A stretch of 64,000 nucleotides of DNA from Collybiopsis luxurians FD-317 M1. Its lineage: Eukaryota; Basidiomycota; Agaricomycetes; Agaricales; Omphalotaceae. The stretch lies in NCBI GenBank assembly GCA_000827265.1, contig KN834840.1:149570-213569 (forward strand). The letters are read 5' to 3'. Under the pieces are notes generated by a model. The model saw nothing but the letters and a program-made list of their open reading frames with translations, had not been told where the DNA came from and searched no databases. Shown here in pieces: positions 23,195-35,904 of the stretch (its first letter is position 1; every line of letters begins with the position of its first letter). The position numbers were made by a program, and so were the translations under genes.

Positions 23195-25073
23195 TCCTCC
23201 AAGATTGGATCTTCCCAGAGTTTGTAGCCATGCAACTCCTCAACTTTCAACAATGCACCAGAGTAGTTTTGGCCAAATCATTGGGTATGCTGGGTCTCAT
23301 TTCCAGTGCCTGGTTTCATGAAGAAGGCCTTCTCAAAGGTTTCATCAATGACCTCGAGGTAAGCATTCCCAATTTCTCAAAATCAGTTTATTGATAGTCT
23401 TCTTGTAGCTCATTCTGACCATTTGGCACTGAGTCCCTGTCCTGCCATTGCTGGAAGGGCTTGTTGAGAGGAATGGGCACATTGACTTCAGCACAATGGA
23501 CCTTGCTTTCCCAGGGGTGATGCTCCCTGAGTCATACATTCTTCATCCACCTATGCCACCGCCAAAGGAGCCTACTCCACCCCCTGCAGCACCTTCTCCA
23601 GACAACCTGGAGATTGTCGAGCTGGAAGCCCCAAAAGGCAAGGTAAGTGAATGGTTCAACTTTGTTGTCAATGACATTCTAACCCATTTCCTTAGGACAA
23701 GAAGAGAAAGAGAAAGGCAGTCAATGAGTGCAACCTCAACCTGAAGTTTGAGGTAAAATTGGTAAGCCAACTTTAACCTTTCCAACTTTCTTCCTTCTTA
23801 CTCTTGATTTCTTAGAGCATCAACCCTGGTTTCAGTTCTCTCTTCTCCAACAAGGGCAAGCAATTTGTTTTGAATGTTGACAACCTCTGCCAAGGGCTTG
23901 CAATGCCTGTTTCCATAAGTACTATTGATGTTCATTTCTTCTTTGCTAACCCTGTGTGTTGACAGATTGCACCTGTCCCTTGTGCTAGATGCATAGCCAC
24001 CAACCAGCAATGTGAAGGTGCATACCCTGGGTGCAGCCACAAGTGTGACAGTTGCACCTCAGGTCAACAGGTCTGCTTGTTGATGCAGCAGAATGAGCTT
24101 GAGAAAGTTACTGCCAACTGGATGCAATTTGCTAGCACTTGCAGCAAATCAGGTAAGTTTGTCGATTCTTTTATTTTCATTATCCTCTAAGTCCTTTTGC
24201 AGCAATTGCCATGGCCACTGCCTGTCTCTCAGCTCAGTACTACCAAGTACTTCAATGAGCCATCTCTATCTATGACCAGCTCATTGACTACCAGGATTTG
24301 GTCAGCATCCTTCACTGGCAACAGAATGAGCTCCAGCTGGCATGCAGCAACCCGGCCCAGATCTACCAATACATGAAGAAAAATGACCCAGCCTTCAACA
24401 ACTCAGATGAGTACATTGCTGGACTCCCTGAACTGTTTGGGTGGAAGCTGATCCAGAAGGCCAGCAAGATTGTTGAGGTGGAGCAGCCAGCTCCAGTAGT
24501 CCTCAACCTTTCATTGGTTCTTCTGATGTTCAAGCTGACAACTTTGTCAGCAAGAAGAATTTCCCTGAGGTGATGCTCATCCACTCCATGTGTAAGTCTA
24601 GCCATTTGTATCATGTTCAAAACTAACCATATTTTCAGCTGACAAGGAAGCTGCCATGCCCATCAGGGCACAGGTGTTCAACAAGTGGGCTCTTGTTGAC
24701 CCAAAAGGAAAGGAGTCCACTGCTGCCCCTTTGCCTTCAGTCCCAGTGGAAGTTGACCAAGATCCACAGGAGGTGGAAGAGGAGGAAGACACAGAGGGCA
24801 AGGTGGATGATTTCCTCACCAAGGGTCTCCAGCCTTCTGCCACCTCTTCTTCCGTTCGTCAAAAAAGGGGTCCTGTTTCTGCAGAATTTGTTCACACTTC
24901 TGTCAATGAGGACAAGGAAGAAGATGCTGACCAATGCCCTGCCAAGAAAAGCAAGTTCGGCAATGGGTAAGCCAGCTATTCTTCCTTTCATCTGCCTTGT
25001 ACTAACAATTTCCTGACTCAGATCCTCTTCTTTGAAGAAGGTGCCAAAGGGCTCTGTAATGGAGAAACTGTAA
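23195..25073 (+). pseudogene. Multi-exon gene with Zn2Cys6-like cluster, decayed
   Basis: Coding pieces in order: FPEFVAMQLLNFQQCTRVVL (about 23205), a proline-rich part (PPMPPPKEPTPPPAAPSP), a basic patch KKRKRKAVNE after an intron, NPGFSSLFSNKGKQFVLNVD, then PCARCIATNQQC and KCDSCTSGQQVC (about 23965-24075), which together give C-x2-C-x6-C twice, as in fungal Zn(II)2Cys6 clusters. A helical part (SILHWQQNELQLACSNPAQI) and an acidic tail (QEVEEEEDTEGKVDD) follow, and the last exon ends KGSVMEKL with TAA at 25071. Introns are about 50-65 nt with GT...AG ends. TGAs near 23429 (WH*VP) and 24257 (LQ*AIS) fit CGA decay, and one frameshift lies near 24500. DNA binding is inferred from the cluster. 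The gene belongs to a dispersed family without an established role. Confidence 0.6.
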
Positions 25074-25689
25074 GCTCACTTTGGCTTGTCATTGACCATT
25101 CTAACTCAGTTCTTTCATAGCTGACTCCCTGGCTGGTGCCAGCTTCTATAGACCTTTCTTGACATCTTGTGCATCCCCTCAGGGGACATCTTTAAATTTG
25201 CATATTGTAACTGCTATCTTGTGCCCTTCATGGCCTTAATCTTTCCCAATACCTTGTAGATACTTCATTTGTACTTCATTGTATCACACATCTAGCCCTT
25301 CTCAGGGCAATTCTTGTATTACTACCTAGCATTCCCAATGCCTGGTAGACTCAGACTTTTCAGTACTCTTTGTCTATATAGGGTACTTTAATAAATTCAC
25401 TTTCTTGAATCATTGAGCATGAATGACCTAAGAGTTGCCCTTATCCAAAATAACTTCAATGACCCTACTTAGACCTTGTAAGAAATTCTGTGGTCTTTTA
25501 GACTTGTTGAGCCAGTCTGGAGTTGGCAAATGCCCACATACGTAAGTGTGATATGGCTTTACTTGCCTCAATCACATCTGTTTATGTACTTCACTCTCTT
25601 CAGCCCCATATAAAGACCATGTATTTTTCTAGTGGCTTTGCATTGATCCTACCCTTCATCAGAGCCTTCAGTATCAAGGTAATGTATAT

Positions 25690-26299
25690 TTCCTTTGCAC
25701 ATTCCCATTTCTCATTTTCTGGTTATAGGCCAAAACATGTCTCATGCATATATGCAATGCCTGGTTAGGCGGAGGACCTGCATGGGAGGCTCATCTCTCA
25801 GCCATTCCTCTTGCACATTTTGCCTTCAACCAGATCTGCACTGTTCCTATTTTTTATCCAGTGGAGACCATCATCTTGTCAACAACATCCCACCCCCTGT
25901 AACAGAGGAAGATGGTAAGACAACAGCTTTTCTCCTCCCAGTTGTTGGCTAACACCCCCTTTAGGCAAACTCACTGACATTGTTGCAGAACTTGCAGCAA
26001 CCTCAGCTAGTCTACAAGAGCAGGCTATGCTACTTCACAACCTACAAGAGAATTATGCCAAAGACATTTGCCAACATGTTCAGTGCCAAATGGAGGTCAA
26101 GCACATGCTTGCTGACTGTTCCCAGGTCCTTCAGTTGTTGAAAAACCATACACTGAACTTTACAGGCTCCAAGGAACAGATTTGCACTCTCTCTTTAGCC
26201 ATTGGATGGGACAATTTGGAAGAGTCTGCCATCAATGAGTTCCCATTGGAACCTCTAGTAGTTCTTAGATACAATGTACCAATGCTCATAAATAAATAG
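25690..26299 (+). CDS. Putative coiled-coil protein, partial model
   Basis: An exon ending NNIPPPVTEEDG joins over an intron (GTAAGA...TTTAG, about 25916-25964) to KLTDIVAELAATSASLQEQA and a helical, Gln/Leu-rich region up to the TAG at 26297. The 5' part is uncertain because several frames are open between 25523 and 25900. No family is recognised. Composition suggests a coiled coil. Confidence 0.35.
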
Positions 26300-26832
26300 T
26301 CTTTGTAGAATGTGCAATAAATTGCTTGCAGAATCCATTCATCTTGAGTTGGATTAAGTGAGATGCAAGTTGGCAACTTTGCTTCAGTGACAGGATTTCC
26401 AATATTCACAAGATTCTGCTGTCCCATTAAATTTCAAATTTCCTGGATGTTTCATAGACCAATACTCAATGAGAGTGCCATTGTATATATATATGAGTGA
26501 CAAATGTGGTCAATCATTGACTTGTCAGCCAAAATGATGTCCCAGTTCAATAGCTCTATGCCTATCTCAGCCTATGAAGTCTTAACAGCCAGCTTGCTAA
26601 AGGCTAACCTCCTGCCTGACTGTATCTATTATGATTTCAACTTGCTGGACACCCCTTGTCCTTGTTTTGGATCTCGCTGGCTTTGAGGGGAAAAGCTCAC
26701 CACAAGTATATAGGAGAAGGCCATGAGTCAAAGAAGGCTGTCACTGTGAGTCAAGGTACTTACTTAGGATGTTTGCTGATCCTTTCACATTAAATTACAA
26801 GGTTGATGAGAAGCTCAACACATTGCTGATGG
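26300..26832. other. No recognisable gene
   Basis: A 60-codon plus ORF at 26504 (SAYEVLTASLLKANLLPD) could be a remnant exon, but nothing supports it. The stretch is strongly CpG-poor. Confidence 0.4.
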
Positions 26833-26834
26833 TA

Positions 26835-27270
26835 CAGCCATTTGCAGAAAGTTTTACACATTCAATTTTTTCACTGCTATCTATTTGTATTTGCTGTTTG
26901 ATCCAAGATTTCTACTAAGCCCATACACCATGGTTCACAGCATTCACCTTACAGAAGTGGACCATTATTTGGTGCCTTCGAGAGGGTAGATGTGTAGCTT
27001 GTGAAGTGAAGGCCCTGAGGGTTGCTTTGAGAAGCAACACCGTCATATAACATGACTGATGTAATGCCACGGACTGAGCAGAATTGATTGGTGAGTCCAG
27101 ATTTCACACCAGAATGATTGCATGCAGAATGGCAGGCATGCACAACTGGCTTTCATATCAGGCTTTCCAGTGAAGCACAATGCTACTTTTGAAGGTTGAG
27201 GGGCCATGCGTAGGGATAAGAGAAAAACAGTACTGTAGACTCGAACATGCAAAACTTTTGCAAACAGCTG
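26835..27270. mobile_element. MITE with TA flanks, copy 2 (CpG-decayed)
   Basis: The ends CAGCCATTTGCAGAAAGTTT and AAACTTTTGCAAACAGCTG match copy 1 at 10730-11248, and TA lies at 26833-26834 and 27271-27272. Interior blocks align (TTGATCC, GAGAAGCAA, CAGTGAAGC). Positions that are CG in copy 1 are often TG or CA here (CCGTTT to CCATTT, AACGGC to AACAGC). It is about 80 bp shorter. This is an older member of the same family. Confidence 0.8.
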
Positions 27271-27790
27271 TAGGTTTATTACCAAGGACTGATATGCCAG
27301 GCTCTGAGTGACATCAGGAAAAAGTTCCATATGCCCAGGCTAACAGTGGCTAGTCTCAGAGAGTCTAGGGAAGCCTAGGCCACCCAGGCTGCCTGGGCTG
27401 CCCAGGTCAGCCAGAGTGGTCAGGAGACACCCCCTAATTCCTAAGGCTCCTGAAGATGCCTGAGGTTTCTATAAAGATCTCTGAGAATGCCTGAGGCTTC
27501 CCTGATGATCTCTGGGAATCCCTGGGTGGCCCTGGGAATCCCTGAGGCTTTAAAGAATACATTTAAAATAATTATATCTTACTCTATTCTTCTACTACTC
27601 TATCTTACACTGCATATACTAGCTCTATATTAACCCTTTAAGCTATAGTATTCCACTATATTGTATGTAATGGTAGTTTCTTACCTACTATTCTAGACCT
27701 ACACTTCATAGTATAGTTTATTATATTACTGTATTTAGTATAAGCTTTGTATTAGCTAACATACTCAAGCACAGTATATCAGTATAGTAC

Positions 27791-28319
27791 NNNNNNNNNN
27801 NNNNNNNNNNNNNNNNNNNNNNNNNNNNNNNNNNNNNNNNNNNNNNNNNNNNNNNNNNNNNNNNNNNNNNNNNNNNNNNNNNNNNNNNNNNNNNNNNNNN
27901 NNNNNNNNNNNNNNNNNNNNNNNNNNNNNNNNNNNNNNNNNNNNNNNNNNNNNNNNNNNNNNNNNNNNNNNNNNNNNNNNNNNNNNNNNNNNNNNNNNNN
28001 NNNNNNNNNNNNNNNNNNNNNNNNNNNNNNNNNNNNNNNNNNNNNNNNNNNNNNNNNNNNNNNNNNNNNNNNNNNNNNNNNNNNNNNNNNNNNNNNNNNN
28101 NNNNNNNNNNNNNNNNNNNNNNNNNNNNNNNNNNNNNNNNNNNNNNNNNNNNNNNNNNNNNNNNNNNNNNNNNNNNNNNNNNNNNNNNNNNNNNNNNNNN
28201 NNNNNNNNNNNNNNNNNNNNNNNNNNNNNNNNNNNNNNNNNNNNNNNNNNNNNNNNNNNNNNNNNNNNNNNNNNNNNNNNNNNNNNNNNNNNNNNNNNNN
28301 NNNNNNNNNNNNNNNNNNN
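27791..28319. other. Assembly gap (529 N)
   Basis: The run of N falls inside the CCCTGGG element, between AT-rich sequence and a tandem repeat, so the missing part is probably repetitive. Confidence 0.99.
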
Positions 28320-28334
28320 CCCCACGAGACCCTT

Positions 28335-28600
28335 AAAGACACTTCAGAGATACTTCAGAAATATCTCAGGGAGCTTGAAGGTCTCTAGGATTTTGGCCAT
28401 AGCCTAGGGTGCCCAGGCTACCCAGGCTACCCAAAGCTCCCAGAGGTGCCTAGGCTAAGGTCAAAATCCTAGAGAGCCCTCAAAGACACTTCAGAAATCT
28501 CTCAGGGAGCTTAAAGGTCTTTAGGATTTTGGCCATAGCCTAGGCTACCCAGGCTACCCAAAGCTCCCAGGGGTGCCTCAGGATATCTTGGCTAACCTGG
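28335..28600. repeat. Two tandem units of about 147 bp beside the gap
   Basis: GACACTTCAG occurs at 28338 and 28485, each followed by CTCAGGGAGCTT, GGATTTTGGCCATAGCCTAG, CCCAGGCTACCC and AAAGCTCCCAG. The array runs into the gap, so more copies may be missing. Confidence 0.75.
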
Positions 28601-28622
28601 GCCAAGGGTAGTTTTCCTGATG

Positions 28623-31079
28623 GATCAGATTAGATCTCTTTGGGATAGTCTGGACAAGCATTGGCTATCTGAAAATTGGAAGGCCAAGGTACAAAAAACA
28701 TTCTATCTGCTTGATAATTACCCTTGGTATTGAGGTGGGACCTAGTCTTGCTCTGTTTAGACTCTAGCTTGTCCTCAATAATGAAAAAAGCTGATAGGTC
28801 TACAATTTTTCTCCAAGGTGTCACAGCAAACTTCCTGGTATGATCACAATTGAGCTGGAGTTTCCAATGAATTCCATGGAAATGACCAGATGTTATTCCT
28901 GCCTCAATAGGAAACAGGCATTCTTCAAGCTAGCTATGTATAATCAAGCTTCACTGAATTGATCAGGAGTTACCCTAAAGTTTTATATCCCCATAGGCAG
29001 TGCCCTCTGAGCAATAATCACATCAAGACTTTGCCGCAGGGACTGTTCATCCAATATTGGCTGAAGATGAGTCATGGCTTGCCCAATTTATTAAAAAAAT
29101 CTAGAACTAACATGAACATTTCTGTTCCAGATATATAAGGCCAGATTTTTGATTGCGTTGTTCATATTTTTGATACTCCAATGGCCCAGCCCATTGTAAT
29201 TGCACACCTGCAAATTGTCCAACTGCCACATCTCATAGTTGGCCCACAAGGATTGGTTGGTATCGGGGTCCTACCTGCTTTCCAGAACATCCAAGGAATT
29301 TACCATATCTCATATGACTTCCTCCAAAGAGCAACGGAGGATAATCCCCCAGCTGGATGGGGTGCTTATAGAGGTCAGTCCTTCAGTGCAACACAAATGT
29401 GCTTATTTGCCTGATTGTGACTGCTATACAGCGAATACATATTGAGCAGTTATTAGGCATTTGAATGGGGCTGGTTTTGCTTGAAACCAATATTCTGACT
29501 ACTCCAATCCTAATGCTGGACCTTTGTACACATATTGGACTATGGTCTCCTTGCAATTTGCCTTACCACCCACAAAAATGGCAACTACCTTGAAAAAAAT
29601 CAAAATTTCACTGGTTTTAGATGAGCCTACCTGGGACCAGACTGACCACCTCCAACTAGGTGGTGACTTTTCTGACATGCTAGAAGGACCAACTCCCCAA
29701 ATTCTCACTTTCAGTGCTATATTGGCCATACCCCCCCAGTCTTATCTGCCAGGTCAGTGCCCTTCTGTTTCCCGAGACAATATTAACCATCCTACCTTGA
29801 CATATAGGTCAACCTTTTAATTGCCCAAGACATACCCATCCTAGTCCAGCTGCAAACAATCCTGCTAACTGGAGGCACTAAGATGAGGGAAGATTAGGGG
29901 CTTTTTGTTATACAAGTTCATACAGCAGGGTTCGCAGAAGGGGGTTCAATATGTACCAAGATATTTTGTAGAATCTATGTACCAATCCAGCTGTTTGTGC
30001 TCCAGAGTGCTTCTCACTCATCCCATCTAATATTGTTGCACCTGCCACTGTTCGGAGCTATCACATCAAGGATTTGGAGTCTTCAAATACACAACATTGA
30101 GGTCATTTGCAGACACCAAGTTATATGCAACAAGAATGATCTCTATACAGGTAAGTCCTTCAAAGTACACATGTTTTGAGCACACTATGCTAATTTCCAT
30201 CATCAATTGAGGCCAGGACCCTATCACTGCTCTCTGAATGTTCCACTGCATTGTACATCCTCCAACAATCCTTCATAGAGTTCATTGAATCCAAGATTCC
30301 ATCCCTTATTCAATATTTGGGGCATAGTACCTTCACAGCTCCAATTGATAACTGCTGAAGGCTAGCTGAATTGAGGACAACCTGGGCTGTTTGTCATTTG
30401 TGTAGCATCACTGCTCAGGGACACTGCTCAGGGACACTAGTTTCATATTGTATTCTAACAGAATGTATCTGCTCATTCTCATCTCAAATATGAAAAAGCT
30501 TGGAATTATAAATGCAACTTTCCACTTCTATGGCACATATTGCTAGCCAGGATTCAAACCTTTGGGTGGATCCAACCCAATTGTGAAATTGCTCCTAAGT
30601 GCCCATTCAGTGTTTAATTCCTAGCCTGCATTACATGAAGTATGTCTTTTGCCTTCATCACTACCATCACTGCCATACAAAATGGCTTTCACATTGCATT
30701 CGTGAAGGACCTTAAAACAGGAGTGAGTTGTACTTGTCCATTGAGTGCTCAAATCACTGAGGTATGCTAGCAACCCCAGAATTGCATGGATTGCTGATGA
30801 GTATCTTCTCAGAGTGATGCACTATGGTGTCCGCAACAGGACAGGAGACTCATTGACACAAAAAGATCATTTTCATTCAGGGGCCGGTAAGCAGTAAGTC
30901 ACACCAAATATGCATTAGTCTGCATTGAGAAAAAAAATTGAAGAGTGCTATTGCCAAAATTTCAGATGCCCTCAATATTCACTGCCAAGAGGATGTCATT
31001 ACCCACTTCAGGCAACCACCTGACAGACCTAATTAGGATAATTTTTCAATGTCAAAAATTTATTCTAAGAAGGTCACCC
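28623..31079. other. Decayed sequence without an assignable gene
   Basis: CpG-poor DNA with short ORFs. Plus-strand pieces at 29181-29414 (VGPQGLVGIGVLPAFQNI) and 29524-29820 (LVLDEPTWDQTDHLQLGG) look protein-like but do not connect. They may be exons of a dead gene. A doubled ACTGCTCAGGGAC occurs near 30412-30436. Confidence 0.35.
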
Positions 31080-31800
31080 AGGAGGCCTTTAGCCCATCCT
31101 AACTTAGGGGTGGCTACAGCCTACATTTTTCAATATAGCCCAGGCTGCAGCCAAGTCAACAATATCAGCTGGGCTGCAGCCTATTTAGCCCAAAACTTTC
31201 TAAGCACAAGTTATGTCCTTCTTAGCCTTTCATATCTTTTTTGATTATATTGGAAGTAGATGGAAATAGTGGGTTAGTTACATTGCTCATTTGACACTTA
31301 CACTAATATTTAGCCTATTATATTTAGAAACTCTGCTTTTCAAAATGACCAAAGATAAAAATGCTCTAAAGTGTGATATAATTCAGTGGATAATAATGAG
31401 ACCAGCTTCAAAATGTCAATCAGTACAGAAGCTTCTTTCTATGTATCAAATCTAGCACATTATAAACCCAATCACTTCTCTGCTTATTGACAAAATGGAA
31501 TACATGGAACATAAGATATGTCATATTGTCTGGAAGCAGCAGCCTCCACCTCTCTTCTCAATTCCAGCTGCAGCCAATGGGTTTTTCCCTAGAGGGGGCT
31601 GCAGCCATTGGATCTGGAAACAGAAGGGCTCTAGCCCACTCAGCAATTATACATCTGGGCTACAGCCCTATTAGGAAACAGACATCCAGGCTGCAGCCCT
31701 ATCAGGAAACAGATATCTGGGCTGCAGCCCTCTCCTTTACAGATCTGACAGCTGCAGCCCACCATGAGACAAGTTTGCCAGGCTGCAACCTCTAATGCAA
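31080..31800. repeat. Array of GGGCTGCAGCC palindromes
   Basis: The palindromic word GGCTGCAGCC or a one-base variant occurs about ten times between 31107 and 31790. In 31655-31765 it forms near-tandem units of about 33 bp (CAGCCCTATCAGGAAACAGA). No coding frame follows it. Spacing is irregular to the left. Confidence 0.7.
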
Positions 31801-32059
31801 TTTTGTCTGCCTACAACTCTATTTCATTTCAAAGTTTCTTCATTACGGATTGCCTCAGTTCAAACTTTTTTTACAAAAAATCTCAACACAAACTGCAAGT
31901 TCTTGTGGTTTAAATGAAGTACGTTGGGTAATATATTATAAAAAGGACTAGATAGAATTGAAACCGAAATAATTACCACTAAGCCTAGTAACAAATACTC
32001 TATACAATCTACCAATGATATAGATAATGAAAACATTTGAGGATGAACAACTACTTATG

Positions 32060-35000
32060 TCGGGAAGGCAAACCGGCAATGAGGCACTGGAGCTGACTCT
32101 TCCCTTTCATGATCTCACTATCCTTCTCCTCCACAATCTTCACTTTGCATTTATGTTTCCAACTACTTGGTTTCACCTTGTTGACCTCATCAACTTTGAC
32201 CTTATCCAAATCAGAATGTCACTCTAGTCAATGCATTTTCCTTGGTTGTCCAGTATCCAACTCATTGTCACTAGAATCAGGTGCATGTGTCCTAACTTTT
32301 GGAGCAATGGGTACATCTGCTTCTTCCTCTTTGTCCTCATTCACTGTTGTCCTCACAAGTTTGACCAACTGCGAAGTTTTCAGTTTCTTTCATGCTGGAT
32401 TTCTTGAGAAATTTTGTGGGCGGAACATCTTGCGAAGACTTCATAATCTTTTCTGCAGGTCTCAAAGATTGCTCATGAATGCGCAGTGGAGCAGAGTCTT
32501 TGTCCTTGGAACTGTGCATGGACTGCAACAGCGTAGAAGACACTGGAATGAGTTTCTTCATGTGGTGGGTGAGCAGAATGTGTCCAGAAGTCTCCTGAAT
32601 CCTTTACACAGCAGCCTTTTTAGATTGTTTTTGAGGACAAACCACATCCTCCTTGTCAGATAAAGGAGGAGGAGGTGAAGGAAGTCTATTGCTATCATCA
32701 TTGTTACTGCCGTTGCCAGTGTTGCTACCATGAGCAGGGGGGTTCTTGTCTGGAAGACTCTCCTTGTGGGGCAGGGCTTTCAATTTAGGCTGCTTTCCAA
32801 GATGATCTTTCCTTGATCGACCATTCTCAGACTCCTTTTGAGCCTTATCGCTCTTCTTGCTCTTCCCCGCTACTGTCCCTTCCTCCTCATTTGATTCACA
32901 CTCTTTTCGAGGCTTATCACTCTTCTTGATCTTCCCTGCTACTGCCCCTCCCTCCTCGCTTGATTTGCGCTCTGTTTGAGCCTTGTCATTCTTCCTGCTC
33001 TTCCCCGCTATCAACTGTGCTGCTTCATCAATGGCCTCGCTCTCTTTTCTGTCTTTGCCTGTCTTCCTGCCTCTCTGTGCTGCTCCTGTCCCAACATTGT
33101 TGTTGTCATTGTCGTCAATTATCAAAGCATTGCTCAAATGTAATTGGTATTTCTTTGACTGATGGACAAGGCAAAGCGGCTTTCCAATCTCCTTGCCTTC
33201 TTTCAGTGCTGCTCAAACAATAGGAATATGGGCTTGGTCTCTGATAGAGAGGGCCATTTACTCTATAGGTGATGTCAGCGATTCATAACCAATAAATTCT
33301 TGCAAGTGAAGAAAAACTCAGCTTCATCCCAGGGAATGAAATGCACAAGTTCACCCCCCTCATCCTCATCATCCTCATCATCACTGTTGCTGCCCTTGCC
33401 CTTGCCTTTGCCCTTGCCCTCATCATCTTCAAAAAGGGGCACAGAATTGCCCTCACCTGAAACACCTTTCTTCCAAGCTTTGAGTTGGCATTTAACAAGA
33501 ACTTTAAGGTTGTTGACAGGAATTTGCCACATTGCAGTTAAACCTGCATCACCGGGAGCTCCTGGTACTTTCAAGTGGACCAGCCATCCAACTAAACAGA
33601 CCTTCCACTTGGCACACATGTCAGCAAAGCTAGCCCCCCAGTGGAACTCTTGCAGATTGGACTCAGGATGCACTTCACCTAGATATAACTCATTAGCATC
33701 CAGGAAATACAATTGAATTGTCTTCAAATTAGGACTTACAAAGTAGTAATACCAATATATCTTTGAAAGCTGTACGCAACCAACTTTTCTGGTCCAAATA
33801 ACAATCAATAAACTTTTGCTTCTCAGGCAGCAATAGGTTATCCTGCTGCAGTCGCATATACTGAGTGTGAATCATAGTACTGTAATCCACACTCTGCACT
33901 TTCAAAGTGCTGGCATTTGCATTCCTCATCCCTTCAAAGAGTTCATCTCCCCCCCACTGCACTGCTTTGGCCATAACAGGATCCACTACCCACCTGAAGA
34001 AGCTCAGTCCATGAGTGTCATACATGAGACTAGCCTAAAGTAGGAGAGCCCGGTGAGCATGAACGTCACCTTCCAGAGGTAGGGGGAAAAGAAACAAAAA
34101 CTTATGTGGTCCAAAAATTTGCTACATAGTTTGACCAAATGAGTTTCGGAGTAGCCTTCCACCTGTTCTTCAGAGGTGTGGTCATGCATCTTCTTCACAT
34201 ACCATTCATTCAGCTGCACTACATAATAATCCTTTTTCTTTTCTGGAAGATCGAGCACTTCTTTATATGCCTGCTGAATAGATGCCTGAAATTCTTCCCA
34301 ACATTGTCCCGGTTGTTGTTTCCAATCCATGCCGTCCTCCACAACCATGAAGTACTGGAACTGATTCCACATGTTCATCTTATGGGGCTCTTTGACAACC
34401 TCCCCTATGGCAGAGAAAACTGCTGCCTCACTTTTTCCAATCCTCTTTGCCAGGGCTTTGATATGCCAGCAATAGTCAGTCTTGAGCTGAAGTGCCTCCA
34501 TGATCCACTCCTTGCACAAAGCACCGGCCTTGTTTTTACCCTCACCCTCAGCACTCACAGCTTCTCCATTAAGTGCATCTGTGTCATCTTTCCCTTCATC
34601 ATCAGAGACTGTTTCTACGGTGCACTCCTTGCCTTTCATAGAGGATAACTGTCTTTCAGCAGGCGGGGAGTCTACACTCTGTTGGACTGGCTCATCTGGT
34701 GCTAGGCTGTTCCACTCCTCTTCCTCATACTCTTCTTCTTCCTCCACAACTGGTAATTCCTTACTGAGCTTTTCATCCTCTTCTACCCCTGCTGGTGAAT
34801 CCTCTTCTTCCTCTTCATCCACTTCTACTCCCACCAGTGAACCCTCTTCTTCTCCTTCATCTACTTTGCTAACTGGTGAAAGTGGTCCATGAGCTCCTAG
34901 GCAAGCTCCTACTAAGTAATCTTCAATGACATCAATATTGTCATCAAATAAATGGCACACATCCCTTCTGCAAATCAGTTTCTTGTCTGCCTCATGCTGT

Positions 35001-35904
35001 GAAGTTTGACATACCAGAGGACTTGGACTGGTATCAGGCACAGGGCTAGACCCTATATTGTCACCAGGAAAGGGCAGAGGCCTCAAAGGACCTGCCACAG
35101 GAGACGAGGGAGGATAGGATGCTGCACAATGTGAAGTTTGATGTTCCAGGGGACTTGGACTGGTATCAGGCACAGGGCTAGACCCTAGTCTGTCCTCAGG
35201 AAAGGGTGGATGCCTCGAAGGGCCTGCCAAAGGAGAAGAGGGAGGATAGGATGCTGCACAAGGCATTGGAGAGGGAGAAGAAGGAGGCAATGCTGGTTGT
35301 AGTTTGTAGGCAAGTTTCCAAACCATAGGAGGTGTCGGGGGTAACATTTTACCTTCCAAAATAGCATTGTACTTGCCAATCAGACTGTTGACAACCATAA
35401 TGCATAGATCTTCCCTATTGTTAAGCTGAGCAACAGTAGCGGACAGTGTCAAAGGTGGAAGTCTGTATTGTTTGTTGAAATGTACAGTGACAGCATTCAT
35501 TTGCTGAGGATGGCGGGACCATGCGCTGGTTCTCCAGCCATGCATAAGGCCAAATAAACTGTGGCTTATGATGTATTCTCCATCTCCAGGTTCACCAGTC
35601 TTTGGACTACATAGTTCAGAGTTGGGAGACATGAGAACATCCCACTGATGAGGACTTCCTTCAGTAAAGGGATCATTTGTTAGCAATTTTGTGGTAGGGA
35701 GATATTGGGGGTGAATGGTTGTTCTACAGAGGCCAGCAATTCACAAAACATGTCAGTGTCATGCACAAGGGCTGGGGGTTGAGGACTGTGGTTGGAAGAT
35801 GGTGCTTCTATTCCAAGGGTTGTGGACTCATCAGTAGTGGGTCAAGAATGAAGCAGAGACACTTCTGGAAATGGAGGTCCTGTTGGAAGGGCATCATTGA
35901 TCAT
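32060..35904 (-). pseudogene. Large unknown gene with acidic and lysine-rich regions
   Basis: The likely start is the ATG at 35904 (MINDALPTGPP). Coding runs to about 35690, then continues in another frame (35686-34004). That break is either an intron or a small indel. The long part has a conserved-looking front (GEYIISHSLFGLMHGWRTSA), two Pro/Ser repeats of about 60 residues (each with AASYPPSSP and SSPVPDTSPSPL), an acidic block, and a helical domain around KMNMWNQFQYF and EKKKDYYVVQLNEWYVKKM that vaguely recalls an HMG box. A 43-nt intron near 34065-34023 (GTGACG...TTTAG) leads to ASLMYDTHGLSFFRWVVD. The next intron (GTAAGT near 33740) leads to EVHPESNLQEFHWGASFADM. A Lys/Glu-rich disordered tail with repeated AGKSKKSDKA units (33137-32604) continues with stops to about 32060. 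TGA after SLLHS fits CGA decay. Function unknown. Confidence 0.5.

Larger units (their letters stand above)
27312..28622. mobile_element. CCCTGGG-rich element, copy 2, interrupted by assembly gap
   Basis: The left end reads CATCAGGAAAAAGTTCC then GCCCAGGCTAAC. The right end is its inverse, GCTAACCTGGGCC then AGTTTTCCTGATG. Blocks of CCTGAGG/CCCTGGG units (27420-27550) match 95-265 of copy 1. The gap hides the centre. No coding sequence is seen. Confidence 0.55.

Noticed and set aside
27765..28342. Minus-strand ORFs across the first gap
   Set aside because: They consist almost entirely of N and carry no information.
31640..31770. Near-tandem CTGCAG units as a CRISPR array
   Set aside because: Spacing is irregular, there are no unique spacers of constant length, and the genome is eukaryotic.
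34139..34892. Plus-strand ORFs of 169 and 130 codons
   Set aside because: They are antisense to the better-supported minus-strand gene; the Ser-rich reading is the complement of its acidic region.
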